From Rudaea cellulosilytica DSM 22992 (GTDB lineage: Bacteria; Pseudomonadota; Gammaproteobacteria; Xanthomonadales; Rhodanobacteraceae): a stretch of DNA of 64,000 bases. Under the pieces are notes generated by a model, which saw only the letters and a program-made list of their open reading frames with translations, had not been told where the DNA came from and searched no databases. Location: NCBI RefSeq assembly GCF_000378125.1, contig NZ_KB899241.1:1339652-1403651 (forward strand), given 5' to 3'. A program made the position numbers and the translations under genes. This document shows positions 38,565 through 46,812 of the stretch, piece after piece; positions within the stretch are counted from its first letter, which is position 1; each line of letters opens with the position of its first letter.

Positions 38565-40067
38565 TTAGTGCTGGCCGAGCACGCCGTCGCGGCGGCGTGG
38601 AATGCGCGACGGATTGGCGTCCTGCAGTTCGGACGGCAGCAATGAATCGGGCCAGCTCTGGAACGCGATCGGCGCGAGCCAACGGCGAATCGAGGTCGCG
38701 CCGACCGATGTGTGCAGCGGATTAGTGGTTGAAGGCCAAGGGCCGCCGTGCTGCATGCCCCACGCGACCGCGACGCCCGTCGGCCAGGCGTTGTAGACCA
38801 CGCGGCCGGCGATGCGGCGCAGTGCGTCGGCGGCGCGCGCCGCGATGGGCGCGTCGCTGGCGGCGGCTTGCACGCTCGCAGTCAGCGAACCGGGCAGGCG
38901 CGGCAGCAGGTCGAGCACGCGTTCTACGTCGTCATAGGCGACCACGAGCCCGGCCGGGCCGAAACATTCCTCGGTGTACTTTTCCACGTCGGCCGCGAAC
39001 TTGGCGAAGTCGACGCGGAACAGCTGTGGCGTTGCGCCGAACGCCGTGTCCGCGGCGGCTGCACCCTCGGCGACGCGTTCGGCGGATGCGGCGAGGGTGC
39101 TCGTGCCGGCGACATATGCATCGCGCATGCGTGCCGTGAGCATCGCGCCGCCAGTGGATTGGTCGACCGCGGCGGCCAGCGCGGCGACGAGCGGCGCGGG
39201 CGCGAAGGTCAGCCCGGGGTTGGTGCAGAACTGGCCGACGCCGAGTGTCAGCGACTGCGCGTAGCCCTGTGCGATCTCGGCGCCGCGTTCGGCTGCAGCG
39301 CCCGGCAGGATCACGGTCGGATTGATGCTGCCGAGTTCGCCATAGAACGGAATCGGTTCGGGCCGCGCACTCGCCAGGTCGAAGAGCGCGCGCCCGCCGT
39401 GCGTCGAGCCGGTGAAGCCGCCGGCTTTGATCGCCGGATTCTGGATCAGCTGCACGCCCGCATCGGTGCCGAAGACGAGCGCGAAAATGCCGTCGGGAGC
39501 ACCCGCGTCCGCCAGCGCCTGGGCAACGACACGCGCGGTCGCCAGCGAGGTCTGCGGATGCGCCTGGTGAGCCTTGACCACGACGCTGCAGCCTGCGGCG
39601 AGTGCCGATGCGGTGTCGCCGCCGGCGACCGAAAACGCGAAGGGAAAGTTGCTCGCCGCGAACACGGCGACAGGGCCAAGCGGCTGCAGCATGCGGCGCA
39701 ATTCCGGCCGCGGCGGCACGATGCTCGCGTCGGCGCTGTCGAGCGTCGCTTCGACATAGCTGCCCTCACGCAGCACGCCGGCGAACAGGCGCAGCTGGTT
39801 CGACGTGCGCTTGATCTCGCCATTGAGTCGCGGCAGGCCAAGCGCGGTTTCGCTGTCGGCAATTGCGGCGAGTTCGCCGGTTGCGGCATCGAGCGCCGCG
39901 GCGACCTTGTCCAGCGCGAGCGCACGTGCTTCGCGCGAAGTCACGGACCAGACCGCGAACGCCGCCTGCGCGCGAGTGCAAAGCGCTGCAACTTCGGCAG
40001 CGGTCGTCTTGGGAATCGGCTCGCCGACAGCCGCGCCCGTACGCGGATTGAACCCTTGAATACTCAT
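38565..40067 (-). CDS. Alpha-ketoglutarate semialdehyde dehydrogenase
   Basis: A 500-residue aldehyde dehydrogenase of the 2,5-dioxovalerate dehydrogenase group: FNPRTGAAVGEP at the start, FAASNFPFAFSVAGGDTASALAAGC for the cofactor region, GFTGSTHGG, PIPFYGELGSINP (with the general-base Glu) and GVGQFCTNPG with the catalytic Cys281. It oxidises 2-oxoglutarate semialdehyde, the product of KdgD, to 2-oxoglutarate with NAD(P)+. Its start overlaps the stop of the uronate dehydrogenase gene by the ATGA arrangement. It completes the oxidative uronate route in this island. Group membership is clear; the cofactor preference is not. Confidence 0.88.
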   Translation of the reverse strand: MSIQGFNPRTGAAVGEPIPKTTAAEVAALCTRAQAAFAVWSVTSREARALALDKVAAALDAATGELAAIADSETALGLPRLNGEIKRTSNQLRLFAGVLREGSYVEATLDSADASIVPPRPELRRMLQPLGPVAVFAASNFPFAFSVAGGDTASALAAGCSVVVKAHQAHPQTSLATARVVAQALADAGAPDGIFALVFGTDAGVQLIQNPAIKAGGFTGSTHGGRALFDLASARPEPIPFYGELGSINPTVILPGAAAERGAEIAQGYAQSLTLGVGQFCTNPGLTFAPAPLVAALAAAVDQSTGGAMLTARMRDAYVAGTSTLAASAERVAEGAAAADTAFGATPQLFRVDFAKFAADVEKYTEECFGPAGLVVAYDDVERVLDLLPRLPGSLTASVQAAASDAPIAARAADALRRIAGRVVYNAWPTGVAVAWGMQHGGPWPSTTNPLHTSVGATSIRRWLAPIAFQSWPDSLLPSELQDANPSRIPRRRDGVLGQH

Positions 40068-40891
40068 TTCGACTGCCCTTTGGATTGCTCTTTGACTGCG
40101 GTGTTCCAACCCTCGCTGCACCAAGCCCCGCCGACATAGCGCATGAGCGGGCTGGCGGGGTCGGGCTCGCCTTGCTCGGCCAGCAGCTCGGCGGCGAACC
40201 GTTCGGAATCATCCTGCGGCTCGTAGCCGAGCGCGCGCGCCTCGTCGAGCGAGACCCAATGCCGGGTGTTGTTCGACGCGCCCCAAACCACGCGGTAGCC
40301 AGGCGCCGGCGCGGCGAGGCAAGCCTCGATCAATCGCGCGCCGTCGCCGGGAGACAGCCAGGTGCGCAACATGCGCGCATCCTTGGGCTTCTCGAAACAC
40401 GAGCCGATGCGGATCGCGATGACATCGAGCCCGTAGCGATCTGCGTACAGGCTGCCGAGCGCCTCCATCGCGACTTTGCTCACGCCGTAGTTCGTGTCCG
40501 GACGCGGGAAGGCCCCGGCGCTGACTTCGCCGTGCTGCGTGCTGGTATAGCCGATGGCGTGATTCGAACTCGCCAGAATGACGCGCTTCACGCCGGCGCG
40601 CCGCGCCGCTTCGAGGGTGACGTAGGTGCCGTGAATGTTGACGTCGAGAATCGGCGCCCATTCGTGTTCGATCGACAACCCGCCGAGATGCACGATCGCA
40701 TCGACATTGGTGCACGCGGCCTGCATCGCCGCCATGTCAGTGATCGAAGCGCGGACGATCTCCGCGCCATCGTTGTTTGCGGGAACGTCCGCGATATCCA
40801 ACAGGCGCAGAATGCGCCCTGCGCGCGCCAGGTGTGGTCGCAGCAGAGTGGCCATGCCGCCGGCCGCGCCGGTGATCAGAATACGTTGCAT
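40064..40891 (-). CDS. udh: Uronate dehydrogenase
   Basis: A 275-residue extended SDR that oxidises D-glucuronate or D-galacturonate at C1 to the aldarolactone with NAD+. ILITGAAGGMATLLRPHL is the NAD site; the catalytic pair is Tyr135 and Lys139 in NYGVSKVAMEALG (Tyr136 in the Agrobacterium enzyme as I recall); RIGSCFEKP follows and is typical of Udh. Length fits the family (about 265). Between the GH154 gene (14 bases upstream) and the semialdehyde dehydrogenase (overlapping). The context of KdgD and a hexuronate transporter supports the call over a generic epimerase. Confidence 0.88.
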   Translation of the reverse strand: MQRILITGAAGGMATLLRPHLARAGRILRLLDIADVPANNDGAEIVRASITDMAAMQAACTNVDAIVHLGGLSIEHEWAPILDVNIHGTYVTLEAARRAGVKRVILASSNHAIGYTSTQHGEVSAGAFPRPDTNYGVSKVAMEALGSLYADRYGLDVIAIRIGSCFEKPKDARMLRTWLSPGDGARLIEACLAAPAPGYRVVWGASNNTRHWVSLDEARALGYEPQDDSERFAAELLAEQGEPDPASPLMRYVGGAWCSEGWNTAVKEQSKGQSK

Positions 40892-40905
40892 AGAGGTCGG
40901 TGGTC

Positions 40906-42156
40906 TCAGAATTCGATTTTGTGGTCCTGTGGCACGGGTATGCCGGCCCAGGCTTTCTTCGCGGTCCAGTCGGTTGCCGGGGCGGTCCAAAAGGCGTGCG
41001 TTGCCGGCAGTCCCAGCGCCAGGAACGACAGCGTCGCCATGTACAGGCTGCCGGTAGAGGTGTAGATGTTTGCGATGTCGGGCTGATGGTTGGCAAAGCC
41101 CAATTGCAACCAGCCGTTCGCATCGAACACGCCTGCGCTCGAGTACATCCTGTTGTGCACGGTGCCGAGGGCACTGCGCACCTGCGCGGGCGCGATGCCT
41201 TCGGGAAGATCGTCGGCCAGCGCCAACTGCGCCAGCGCCTGGAAGGCCGCCGTGCGGTAGGTGATCGAACGCCCGATCGGTGGGTAGGTGCCCTCGGGCG
41301 AAATCATCCGCTCGAGGATCGCGCCGAAGCGGCGCATGCGCTTGCGCGCGAGCTCGTAGCGTGCGCTCATGGCTTCGTCCTTGCCCTGCGCGCTGTGCAC
41401 GCGCAGCAGGTCGACGAGCATCGGGTGGATCACGTACGAGTTGTAGTAGTCGAACGCGAACTCCGGCCCGTCCTTGTACCAGCCGTCGCCGGCGTACCAG
41501 TCCTCGATCTTGTGGAGGGCGTAGTCGACGCGCATCGGGTCCCACGCCTCGCCGATCGAGCGCAGGAACGTCTCGCTCATCGCCGCGAACAGCAGCCAGT
41601 TGTTGTACGCCGTCTTGCGGTCGCGCAGCGACTGGAACGCGGCAATCACACCGCGCTTGGTTTTCGCATCGAGTGGTTCCCACAACGCCTTTGGCGCGCG
41701 CAGGAATGCGTGTGCGAGATAGGCCGCATCGACGATGGGCTGCTGGCCTGCGCTGAAATTGAGGCGATCCGGGCTCTTCGGATCGACGGCATGCGTCAGC
41801 CCGCGCAAGGCATCTTCGCGAAGATCATGCCGCAGCCGCCCTTCGCTCGATGTGTCGTCGGGCAGGCTGAGCCATGGCGCGACGCCGGACAGGGTGCGAC
41901 CCGCGGCCTCGACGTAGGTCGCGTCCGGGTGCAGGTCGTAGCCCGGGCCGCGCTCGAACGGCATGTTCCGGCGCAGCGTGCCGTTGGCCAGATTCGACAA
42001 CACGGGTCGGGCGATGCGATGCAACCAGCTTACCCATTCGCCGCGCTCGTCCGTTGCGAGTGGCGACGCAGACTTTTCTGCGCTGGCGTCATTTGCCTGC
42101 AGCGCCAGAGCGCCGCCGGCAGCGGATAGGGTCACGAGAAAATCGCGTCGTTCCAC
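40906..42156 (-). CDS. DUF2264 glycoside hydrolase, GH154-like beta-glucuronidase
   Basis: A 416-residue DUF2264 protein with an (alpha/alpha) barrel pattern of aromatic-rich helices (WVSWLHRIARPVL, YNNWLLFAAMSETFL, FAFDYYNSYVIHPMLVDLL). DUF2264 corresponds to glycoside hydrolase family 154, exo-beta-glucuronidases found in uronate-polymer loci. The N-terminus (MERRDFLVTLSAAGGALAL) is a twin-arginine signal, so it folds before export. It probably trims glucuronate from oligosaccharides in the periplasm, feeding uronate dehydrogenase. It starts 3 bases after the iclR stop. Family is clear; substrate is inferred. Confidence 0.83.
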   Translation of the reverse strand: MERRDFLVTLSAAGGALALQANDASAEKSASPLATDERGEWVSWLHRIARPVLSNLANGTLRRNMPFERGPGYDLHPDATYVEAAGRTLSGVAPWLSLPDDTSSEGRLRHDLREDALRGLTHAVDPKSPDRLNFSAGQQPIVDAAYLAHAFLRAPKALWEPLDAKTKRGVIAAFQSLRDRKTAYNNWLLFAAMSETFLRSIGEAWDPMRVDYALHKIEDWYAGDGWYKDGPEFAFDYYNSYVIHPMLVDLLRVHSAQGKDEAMSARYELARKRMRRFGAILERMISPEGTYPPIGRSITYRTAAFQALAQLALADDLPEGIAPAQVRSALGTVHNRMYSSAGVFDANGWLQLGFANHQPDIANIYTSTGSLYMATLSFLALGLPATHAFWTAPATDWTAKKAWAGIPVPQDHKIEF

Positions 42157-42159
42157 GAG

Positions 42160-42984
42160 TCAGCCTAGGTTGGAGTGAGGCAGGGAATCGCTGATTGCGC
42201 GCGCGGCTTCGAAAAGACCCTGGATCACTTCCTTCTCGTGCTTCTTGTCCAGACGCGCCAGCGGTACGGAACAGCTGATCGCATCCACCGCCGGTGAGCG
42301 ATAGGGCAGGGCGACAGCGAAACAGCACAGGCCAGGAGTGTTTTCCTCGCGCTCGAAGGCGTAGCCGAGCGCGCGGAATTCGTCGAGTTGTTTGTGCAGC
42401 GCGCGGCGGTCGTGCACGGTGTTGGGGGTCAGCTGCACGAGCTTCGCCGGCAGCAGCGCATCGACGTCGGCATCGGTACGCGTCGCCAGCAGCGACTTGC
42501 CTAGCGAGGTGGCGTGCGCGGGCACGCGCCGGCCGACACGCGAAATCACACGCAGATGATGCTGCGATTCGCGGCTGGCGAGGTAGACGACATCGCTGCC
42601 GTCGAGGCGCGCCAGGTGCACCGTCTCGTTGATTTGACCGCGCAACTCGGTGATCACCGGCGCCGCGGCCTGCACGACGCGGTCGTGATCCAGATACGAG
42701 GTGCCCACGAGAAGCGCGCGCACGCCAATGCCGTACGTGCCCAGGCGTGCGTCGCTGTGCAGCCAGCCACGCGCGACCAGCGTCTGCAGCAGCATGTACA
42801 GGCTCGACTTGGGCACGCCCATCGCCTGTTGAAGTTCGGTCAAGGTCATGGCGTGCGGACTGTTCGCCAATGCCTCGAGCAATACGATCGTGCGATCCGC
42901 GGATTTCACCGCGCTCGCGGACGCCTTCGCTGCGCTCTCTTTCGGTGCGGAGGTGCGGACTGGAGTGCTGGGTTTGTTCTTCAT
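42160..42984 (-). CDS. IclR family transcriptional regulator of the uronate island
   Basis: A 274-residue regulator. A lysine/serine-rich leader precedes the winged helix-turn-helix (about 28-90: MTLTELQQAMGVPKSSLYMLLQTL), then the IclR effector domain with YLASRESQHHLRV and RVPAHATSLGKSLLA. IclR proteins of uronate pathways (KdgR type) respond to keto-deoxy sugars. The ATG at 42984 is chosen; the frame continues upstream to 43041 without support. It heads the operon with GH154, udh and the semialdehyde dehydrogenase, and is divergent from the TonB receptor, whose promoter it likely controls. Confidence 0.9.
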   Translation of the reverse strand: MKNKPSTPVRTSAPKESAAKASASAVKSADRTIVLLEALANSPHAMTLTELQQAMGVPKSSLYMLLQTLVARGWLHSDARLGTYGIGVRALLVGTSYLDHDRVVQAAAPVITELRGQINETVHLARLDGSDVVYLASRESQHHLRVISRVGRRVPAHATSLGKSLLATRTDADVDALLPAKLVQLTPNTVHDRRALHKQLDEFRALGYAFEREENTPGLCCFAVALPYRSPAVDAISCSVPLARLDKKHEKEVIQGLFEAARAISDSLPHSNLG

Positions 42985-43100
42985 ACGTGGCCCGTTTTTC
43001 GATTCGGATTCGCTGGCCGATTGAGCCCACCCGCCGTGCATTCTCGCGGGCGCGTGGCGCGCTTGCCGTTGTTCTCAAATTTCCACGGACAGGACTTTAA

Positions 43101-43115
43101 TTCACATATATGATC
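43101..43115. promoter_or_regulatory. Possible IclR operator, first copy
   Basis: TTCACATATATGATC contains the 8-base palindrome CATATATG (43105-43112). The same core recurs at 43174-43181 and at 54578-54585, before other operons of the catabolic island. Position between the divergent iclR and TonB receptor genes fits a regulator site. Confidence 0.45.
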
Positions 43116-43125
43116 GCCGCAACAC

Positions 43126-43155
43126 TTGACAGAACAATTTCTCGTAGTGTTATAT
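43126..43155 (+). promoter_or_regulatory. Sigma-70 promoter of the TonB receptor gene
   Basis: TTGACA at 43126-43131 is an exact -35 element; GTTATA/TTATAT begins 17-18 bases later at 43149-43155 as the -10. Transcription should start near 43161, just before the second CATATATG site. Confidence 0.7.
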
Positions 43156-43168
43156 ATCCATGAAGTTA

Positions 43169-43184
43169 GTTCGCATATATGAAC
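43169..43184. promoter_or_regulatory. Possible IclR operator, second copy
   Basis: GTTC-GCATATAT-GAAC, with outer arms that pair and the CATATATG core at 43174-43181. It lies just downstream of the predicted start of transcription and before the ribosome site GGGAGG (43188-43193), a position suited to repression. Confidence 0.5.
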
Positions 43185-43198
43185 CACGGGAGGAAATC

Positions 43199-45685
43199 AT
43201 GACTTTGATCGCTACTACTGGCCGGGCTCCGTTGCGCCTGGCTTTGGCCGCCGCCGTAGTTGCCGCCCTTTACGGCGCACCCTCGGCTTTTGCCTCCACA
43301 TCGGATTTCGTCGACAACGCCACCGCCGCGCCGAGCGCGGCAGCAGACAGCCCGACCGAGCAGCAACCGGCGAAGCTGGAAGCGATGGTGGTTACCGCGA
43401 ACAAGCGCATCGAGAAGCTCGAAAACGTGCCGATGTCGATTTCGGTGATGACCGATGCGCAACTGCAGCGCAACAATGTGCGCGAGCTGGCCGACGTGAT
43501 CAACCTGGTCCCGTCACTGACGATGTCTTACAGCACGACGCCGGACAACTTCGGTATCAACATGCGCGGCATCGGCACCGCGTCGATCGGCATCGCGGTG
43601 GAATCCGATGTCGCGGTAATCATCGACGACATTCCCTACGGCGCGCAGTACCAGGCATTCACCGACCTCGCCGACGTCAGCCGTATCGAAGTCCTGAAAG
43701 GCCCGCAGAGCACGCTGTTCGGCAAGAGCGCGGTCGCCGGCGCGATCAACATCACGACCAAGCCGACCGGCGGCCCGGCCGGAGGCAGCGCCAGCCTGCT
43801 CTACACGAGCGATCGCGAATGGCGCGTACGCGCCTCGGTCGACGCGTCCTCGGACAAATTTGCGTTCCGTATCGCAGCTAGCGATACGCGCTTCCCGGGC
43901 AATGTGGAGAATCTCACCAATGGCCAGCAGGTCAACGGCACCGGCGGCAAGACCCTGCTCGGCAAGTTCACCTGGCATGCGCTCGACAATCTCGATTTCG
44001 AATTCTCGCCGCACTACAACAAGGAAAACGACAGCTGCTGCGTTGCGGTGACCACGTCCATCAAGCCGTTGCAGGGCGCATTGTTGAACAACATTGCGCA
44101 GTTGCCGCTGAGCACGCTCTACGCGGGGATTCCAATCGGGACGGACAACCACAAGATTCGCAACGATTTCCCGACGAGCCTGGAGTCCACCGATAAGGGC
44201 GGCGGCTTGCGCGGCATCTACACGTTTGCGAACGGCGCCACGCTGACGGGCATTTCTTCGTTCGACAAATACTTCGCCCGCGACTATCGCGACCAGGATT
44301 TCGTCGACGCGCCAACGTTGCTCTATTACCCGCTGGCCAACGGCCAACCGGCGGGCGTCGACGACGGTTATATCCAATACGGCATCCATCGCGTCGTGAC
44401 CCATACCGACGAATTGCGCCTGACCTCGCCGGACGACAGCACGGTCAAGTATGTCGCCGGCCTCTGGTACGGCAAGAACAGCATCGATCGCAACATCATT
44501 CGCGGCTACCCTGGCGTGGCGCTGACCGCGCCGGTGCAATATCTCGCCTCGACCTACAACCAGAACTATGCCGTGTTCGGCCAGGCGAGCTGGGAATTCC
44601 AGCCGAGCTGGACCGTGCTTGGCGGCCTGCGCCTCAACCGCGAGGTCATCGGCTACAGCTATCTGCGCGGCTTGCCGCCCGCGTCCACCAGTCGGCCGGA
44701 CCCGGGCGTGGATTTTCATCCGACGATCGGTTTCTCGCGCGACGGCGATGCCGACAATGCCGTCACCGGCCGCGTGAGCTTGCAGCATCAGTTCAACGAA
44801 GACTTGATGGCGTATGCGACGTACTCGACCGGCTACAAAGGGCAGGCCTACGATCTGACCAGCGGTCTGTCAGCCGTCGTTGCTGCGCAGTTTCCGGTCA
44901 AGCCGGAAACTTCCAGGTCGTACGAGTTCGGCGTCAAGGACAATTTCTTCGATGGCCGCGCCACGCTCAATGTCGCGCTGTTCAACTCGCGCTTCAGCGA
45001 TTACCAGCAGAGCTCCGGCGTGGTCATTCCGGGCACGGCGACGTTCGTCACGACGCTGTTCAGCGTACCGTACGTGCAGACGCGCGGCGTGGAAGCGGAT
45101 CTGTCGATCCTTCCGGCCGAGCACCTGCTGCTCAACGCGGCGATCGCCTATACCGATGCCACCATCGGCCCGTTCGTCAACGGCCCGTGCTACGGCGTGC
45201 CGAACAAGACGACGAATTCGGGCTTCAACGATTCGTGCGTGGTGAAGAACCCGGCCTTCGGTGGCGCGAACACGCAGGACCTCACCGGCGCGACGATGCC
45301 GAACGCACCGAAGATCCGCCTCAACGTCGGTGGCCAATACGACATCCCGCTGCCGGATCGCCCGTTCGACGCCTTCGTCACCGCGAACACGCGCTATCAG
45401 TCGGCGCTGAACCTGAGCCTGTCCCAGGATCCGGGAGCGCACGTGCCGGGCTTCAGCATCACCAATCTCGGCTTCGGCGTGCGCGACCATTCCGGCAAGA
45501 TCAAGCTGACTGCGTTCGTCGACAACGTGTTCAACAAGCACTATTCGCTCGCCAACGTAGGTGTCACCGGGACGTATTCATCGAAGGCGCCGAATCCGGT
45601 CGTCCCGGTGGTGGCGTCGACCTGGACGCCCGCGCGCGATGCGTTCCGCTACTACGGCCTGCGTCTCGACTGGGACTTCCATTGA
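43199..45685 (+). CDS. TonB-dependent outer-membrane receptor
   Basis: An 828-residue receptor for uptake of large substrates. The ATG at 43199 has GGGAGG at the right distance; an ATG at 43160 has none. The signal peptide (about 1-33) is followed by a TonB-box-like LEAMVVTANKR, the plug domain (NVPMSISVM to VEVLKGPQSTLFGKSAVAGAINI-type residues, about 65-200) and a 22-strand barrel ending with YYGLRLDWDF and a terminal aromatic-type strand. Its place beside a polysaccharide lyase and uronate enzymes indicates that it imports oligosaccharides. No SusD partner is present, as usual outside Bacteroidetes. Confidence 0.9.
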   Translation: MTLIATTGRAPLRLALAAAVVAALYGAPSAFASTSDFVDNATAAPSAAADSPTEQQPAKLEAMVVTANKRIEKLENVPMSISVMTDAQLQRNNVRELADVINLVPSLTMSYSTTPDNFGINMRGIGTASIGIAVESDVAVIIDDIPYGAQYQAFTDLADVSRIEVLKGPQSTLFGKSAVAGAINITTKPTGGPAGGSASLLYTSDREWRVRASVDASSDKFAFRIAASDTRFPGNVENLTNGQQVNGTGGKTLLGKFTWHALDNLDFEFSPHYNKENDSCCVAVTTSIKPLQGALLNNIAQLPLSTLYAGIPIGTDNHKIRNDFPTSLESTDKGGGLRGIYTFANGATLTGISSFDKYFARDYRDQDFVDAPTLLYYPLANGQPAGVDDGYIQYGIHRVVTHTDELRLTSPDDSTVKYVAGLWYGKNSIDRNIIRGYPGVALTAPVQYLASTYNQNYAVFGQASWEFQPSWTVLGGLRLNREVIGYSYLRGLPPASTSRPDPGVDFHPTIGFSRDGDADNAVTGRVSLQHQFNEDLMAYATYSTGYKGQAYDLTSGLSAVVAAQFPVKPETSRSYEFGVKDNFFDGRATLNVALFNSRFSDYQQSSGVVIPGTATFVTTLFSVPYVQTRGVEADLSILPAEHLLLNAAIAYTDATIGPFVNGPCYGVPNKTTNSGFNDSCVVKNPAFGGANTQDLTGATMPNAPKIRLNVGGQYDIPLPDRPFDAFVTANTRYQSALNLSLSQDPGAHVPGFSITNLGFGVRDHSGKIKLTAFVDNVFNKHYSLANVGVTGTYSSKAPNPVVPVVASTWTPARDAFRYYGLRLDWDFH

Positions 45686-45782
45686 GAAACCGTCGCGGAT
45701 CATGGAGTCGCTTGCAGGCGGTCGAGGAATCGATCGATCCCACGACGACGATTCGATCAACTTTCCATTGCGGCATTACGAC

Positions 45783-46724
45783 ATGAAAAAAAATTCCCCT
45801 TCGAATCTCTCCGGCGTGCTGTTCTTCCCGATCACGCCCTTTGCAGCCAACGGTGATGTGAACGACGCCGCGCTGGCCGAGCATGTCCAGCGCGGCGTCG
45901 CCCAGGGACCGGGTGCGGTGTTCGCCGCCTGCGGCACCGGCGAGTTCAACGCACTCGAGGTCGGCGAGTTCGAGACGGTGGTGCGCGTCGCGGTTGAGGC
46001 GACTGCCGGTCGCGTGCCGGTGTTCGCCGGTTGCGGCGGTTCGCTGCCGCAGGCTAAGCAATTTGCGGCGGCGGCAAAGCGCGCCGGCGCGCAGGGGTTG
46101 CTGTTGCTGCCCCCGTATCTCGTCAGCTGCCCGCCCGAGGGCGTAGCAAACTACGTCGAGCAATTGGCCGCGTCGACCTCGCTGCCGCTGATCGTCTATC
46201 AGCGCAACAACGCCGTATTTACTCCCCCGACAGCGACGCGCGTGGCGCGACTGCCGAACGTGATCGGTTTCAAGGATGGCCTCGGCAACCTCGACGCAAT
46301 GCAGCGCATCGTGCTCGCGGTGCGCAGCGGGATCGGCAACAAGCCGTTCCAATTCTTCAACGGTATGCCGACTGCCGAAATGGTGCAGCCGGCCTATCGC
46401 GCGATCGGCGTGCCGCTGTATTCCTCGGCCGTGTTCTGCTTCGCGCCGGAGATTGCACTGGGCTTCTATGGCGCGCTGGAACGCAACGACACGGCGCGCG
46501 TTGAGGCGTTGTTGCAGAATTTCTATGCGCCGCTCGTGGAGTTGCGCAACGAAGTACCCGGTTACGCCGTGTCGCTGGTCAAAGCCGCGGTGAGATTGAA
46601 CGGTATCGCGGCGGGACCGGTGCGTGCACCGTTGGTCGAACCGACGCCGAAGCATCTCGAGCAGCTCGAGCGGATCATCGCCGCGGGGCGTGCGCTTGCC
46701 GGTCCGAAGTCGGCGGCGGCCTGA
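45783..46724 (+). CDS. kdgD: 5-dehydro-4-deoxyglucarate dehydratase
   Basis: A 313-residue class I aldolase-fold enzyme of the DapA superfamily. GVLFFPITPFAANGDVN begins the barrel, FAACGTGEFNAL is the substrate loop, IVYQRNNAVF supplies the tyrosine, and VIGFKDGLG holds the Schiff-base lysine (Lys164). It removes water and carbon dioxide from 5-dehydro-4-deoxy-glucarate to give 2-oxoglutarate semialdehyde, the substrate of the dehydrogenase at 38565. The ATG at 45783 is set by homology; the ribosome site is weak. The GTGEFNAL motif separates it from DapA and NanA types. Confidence 0.92.
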   Translation: MKKNSPSNLSGVLFFPITPFAANGDVNDAALAEHVQRGVAQGPGAVFAACGTGEFNALEVGEFETVVRVAVEATAGRVPVFAGCGGSLPQAKQFAAAAKRAGAQGLLLLPPYLVSCPPEGVANYVEQLAASTSLPLIVYQRNNAVFTPPTATRVARLPNVIGFKDGLGNLDAMQRIVLAVRSGIGNKPFQFFNGMPTAEMVQPAYRAIGVPLYSSAVFCFAPEIALGFYGALERNDTARVEALLQNFYAPLVELRNEVPGYAVSLVKAAVRLNGIAAGPVRAPLVEPTPKHLEQLERIIAAGRALAGPKSAAA

Positions 46725-46812
46725 AGAAGTAGGCGGGTATTCATCGGCTCGAGGAATGTCGATGTTGCCCATCCGGTTCGATCGTCCGCACAACTTGCAC
46801 CGTTAGCCAAAC

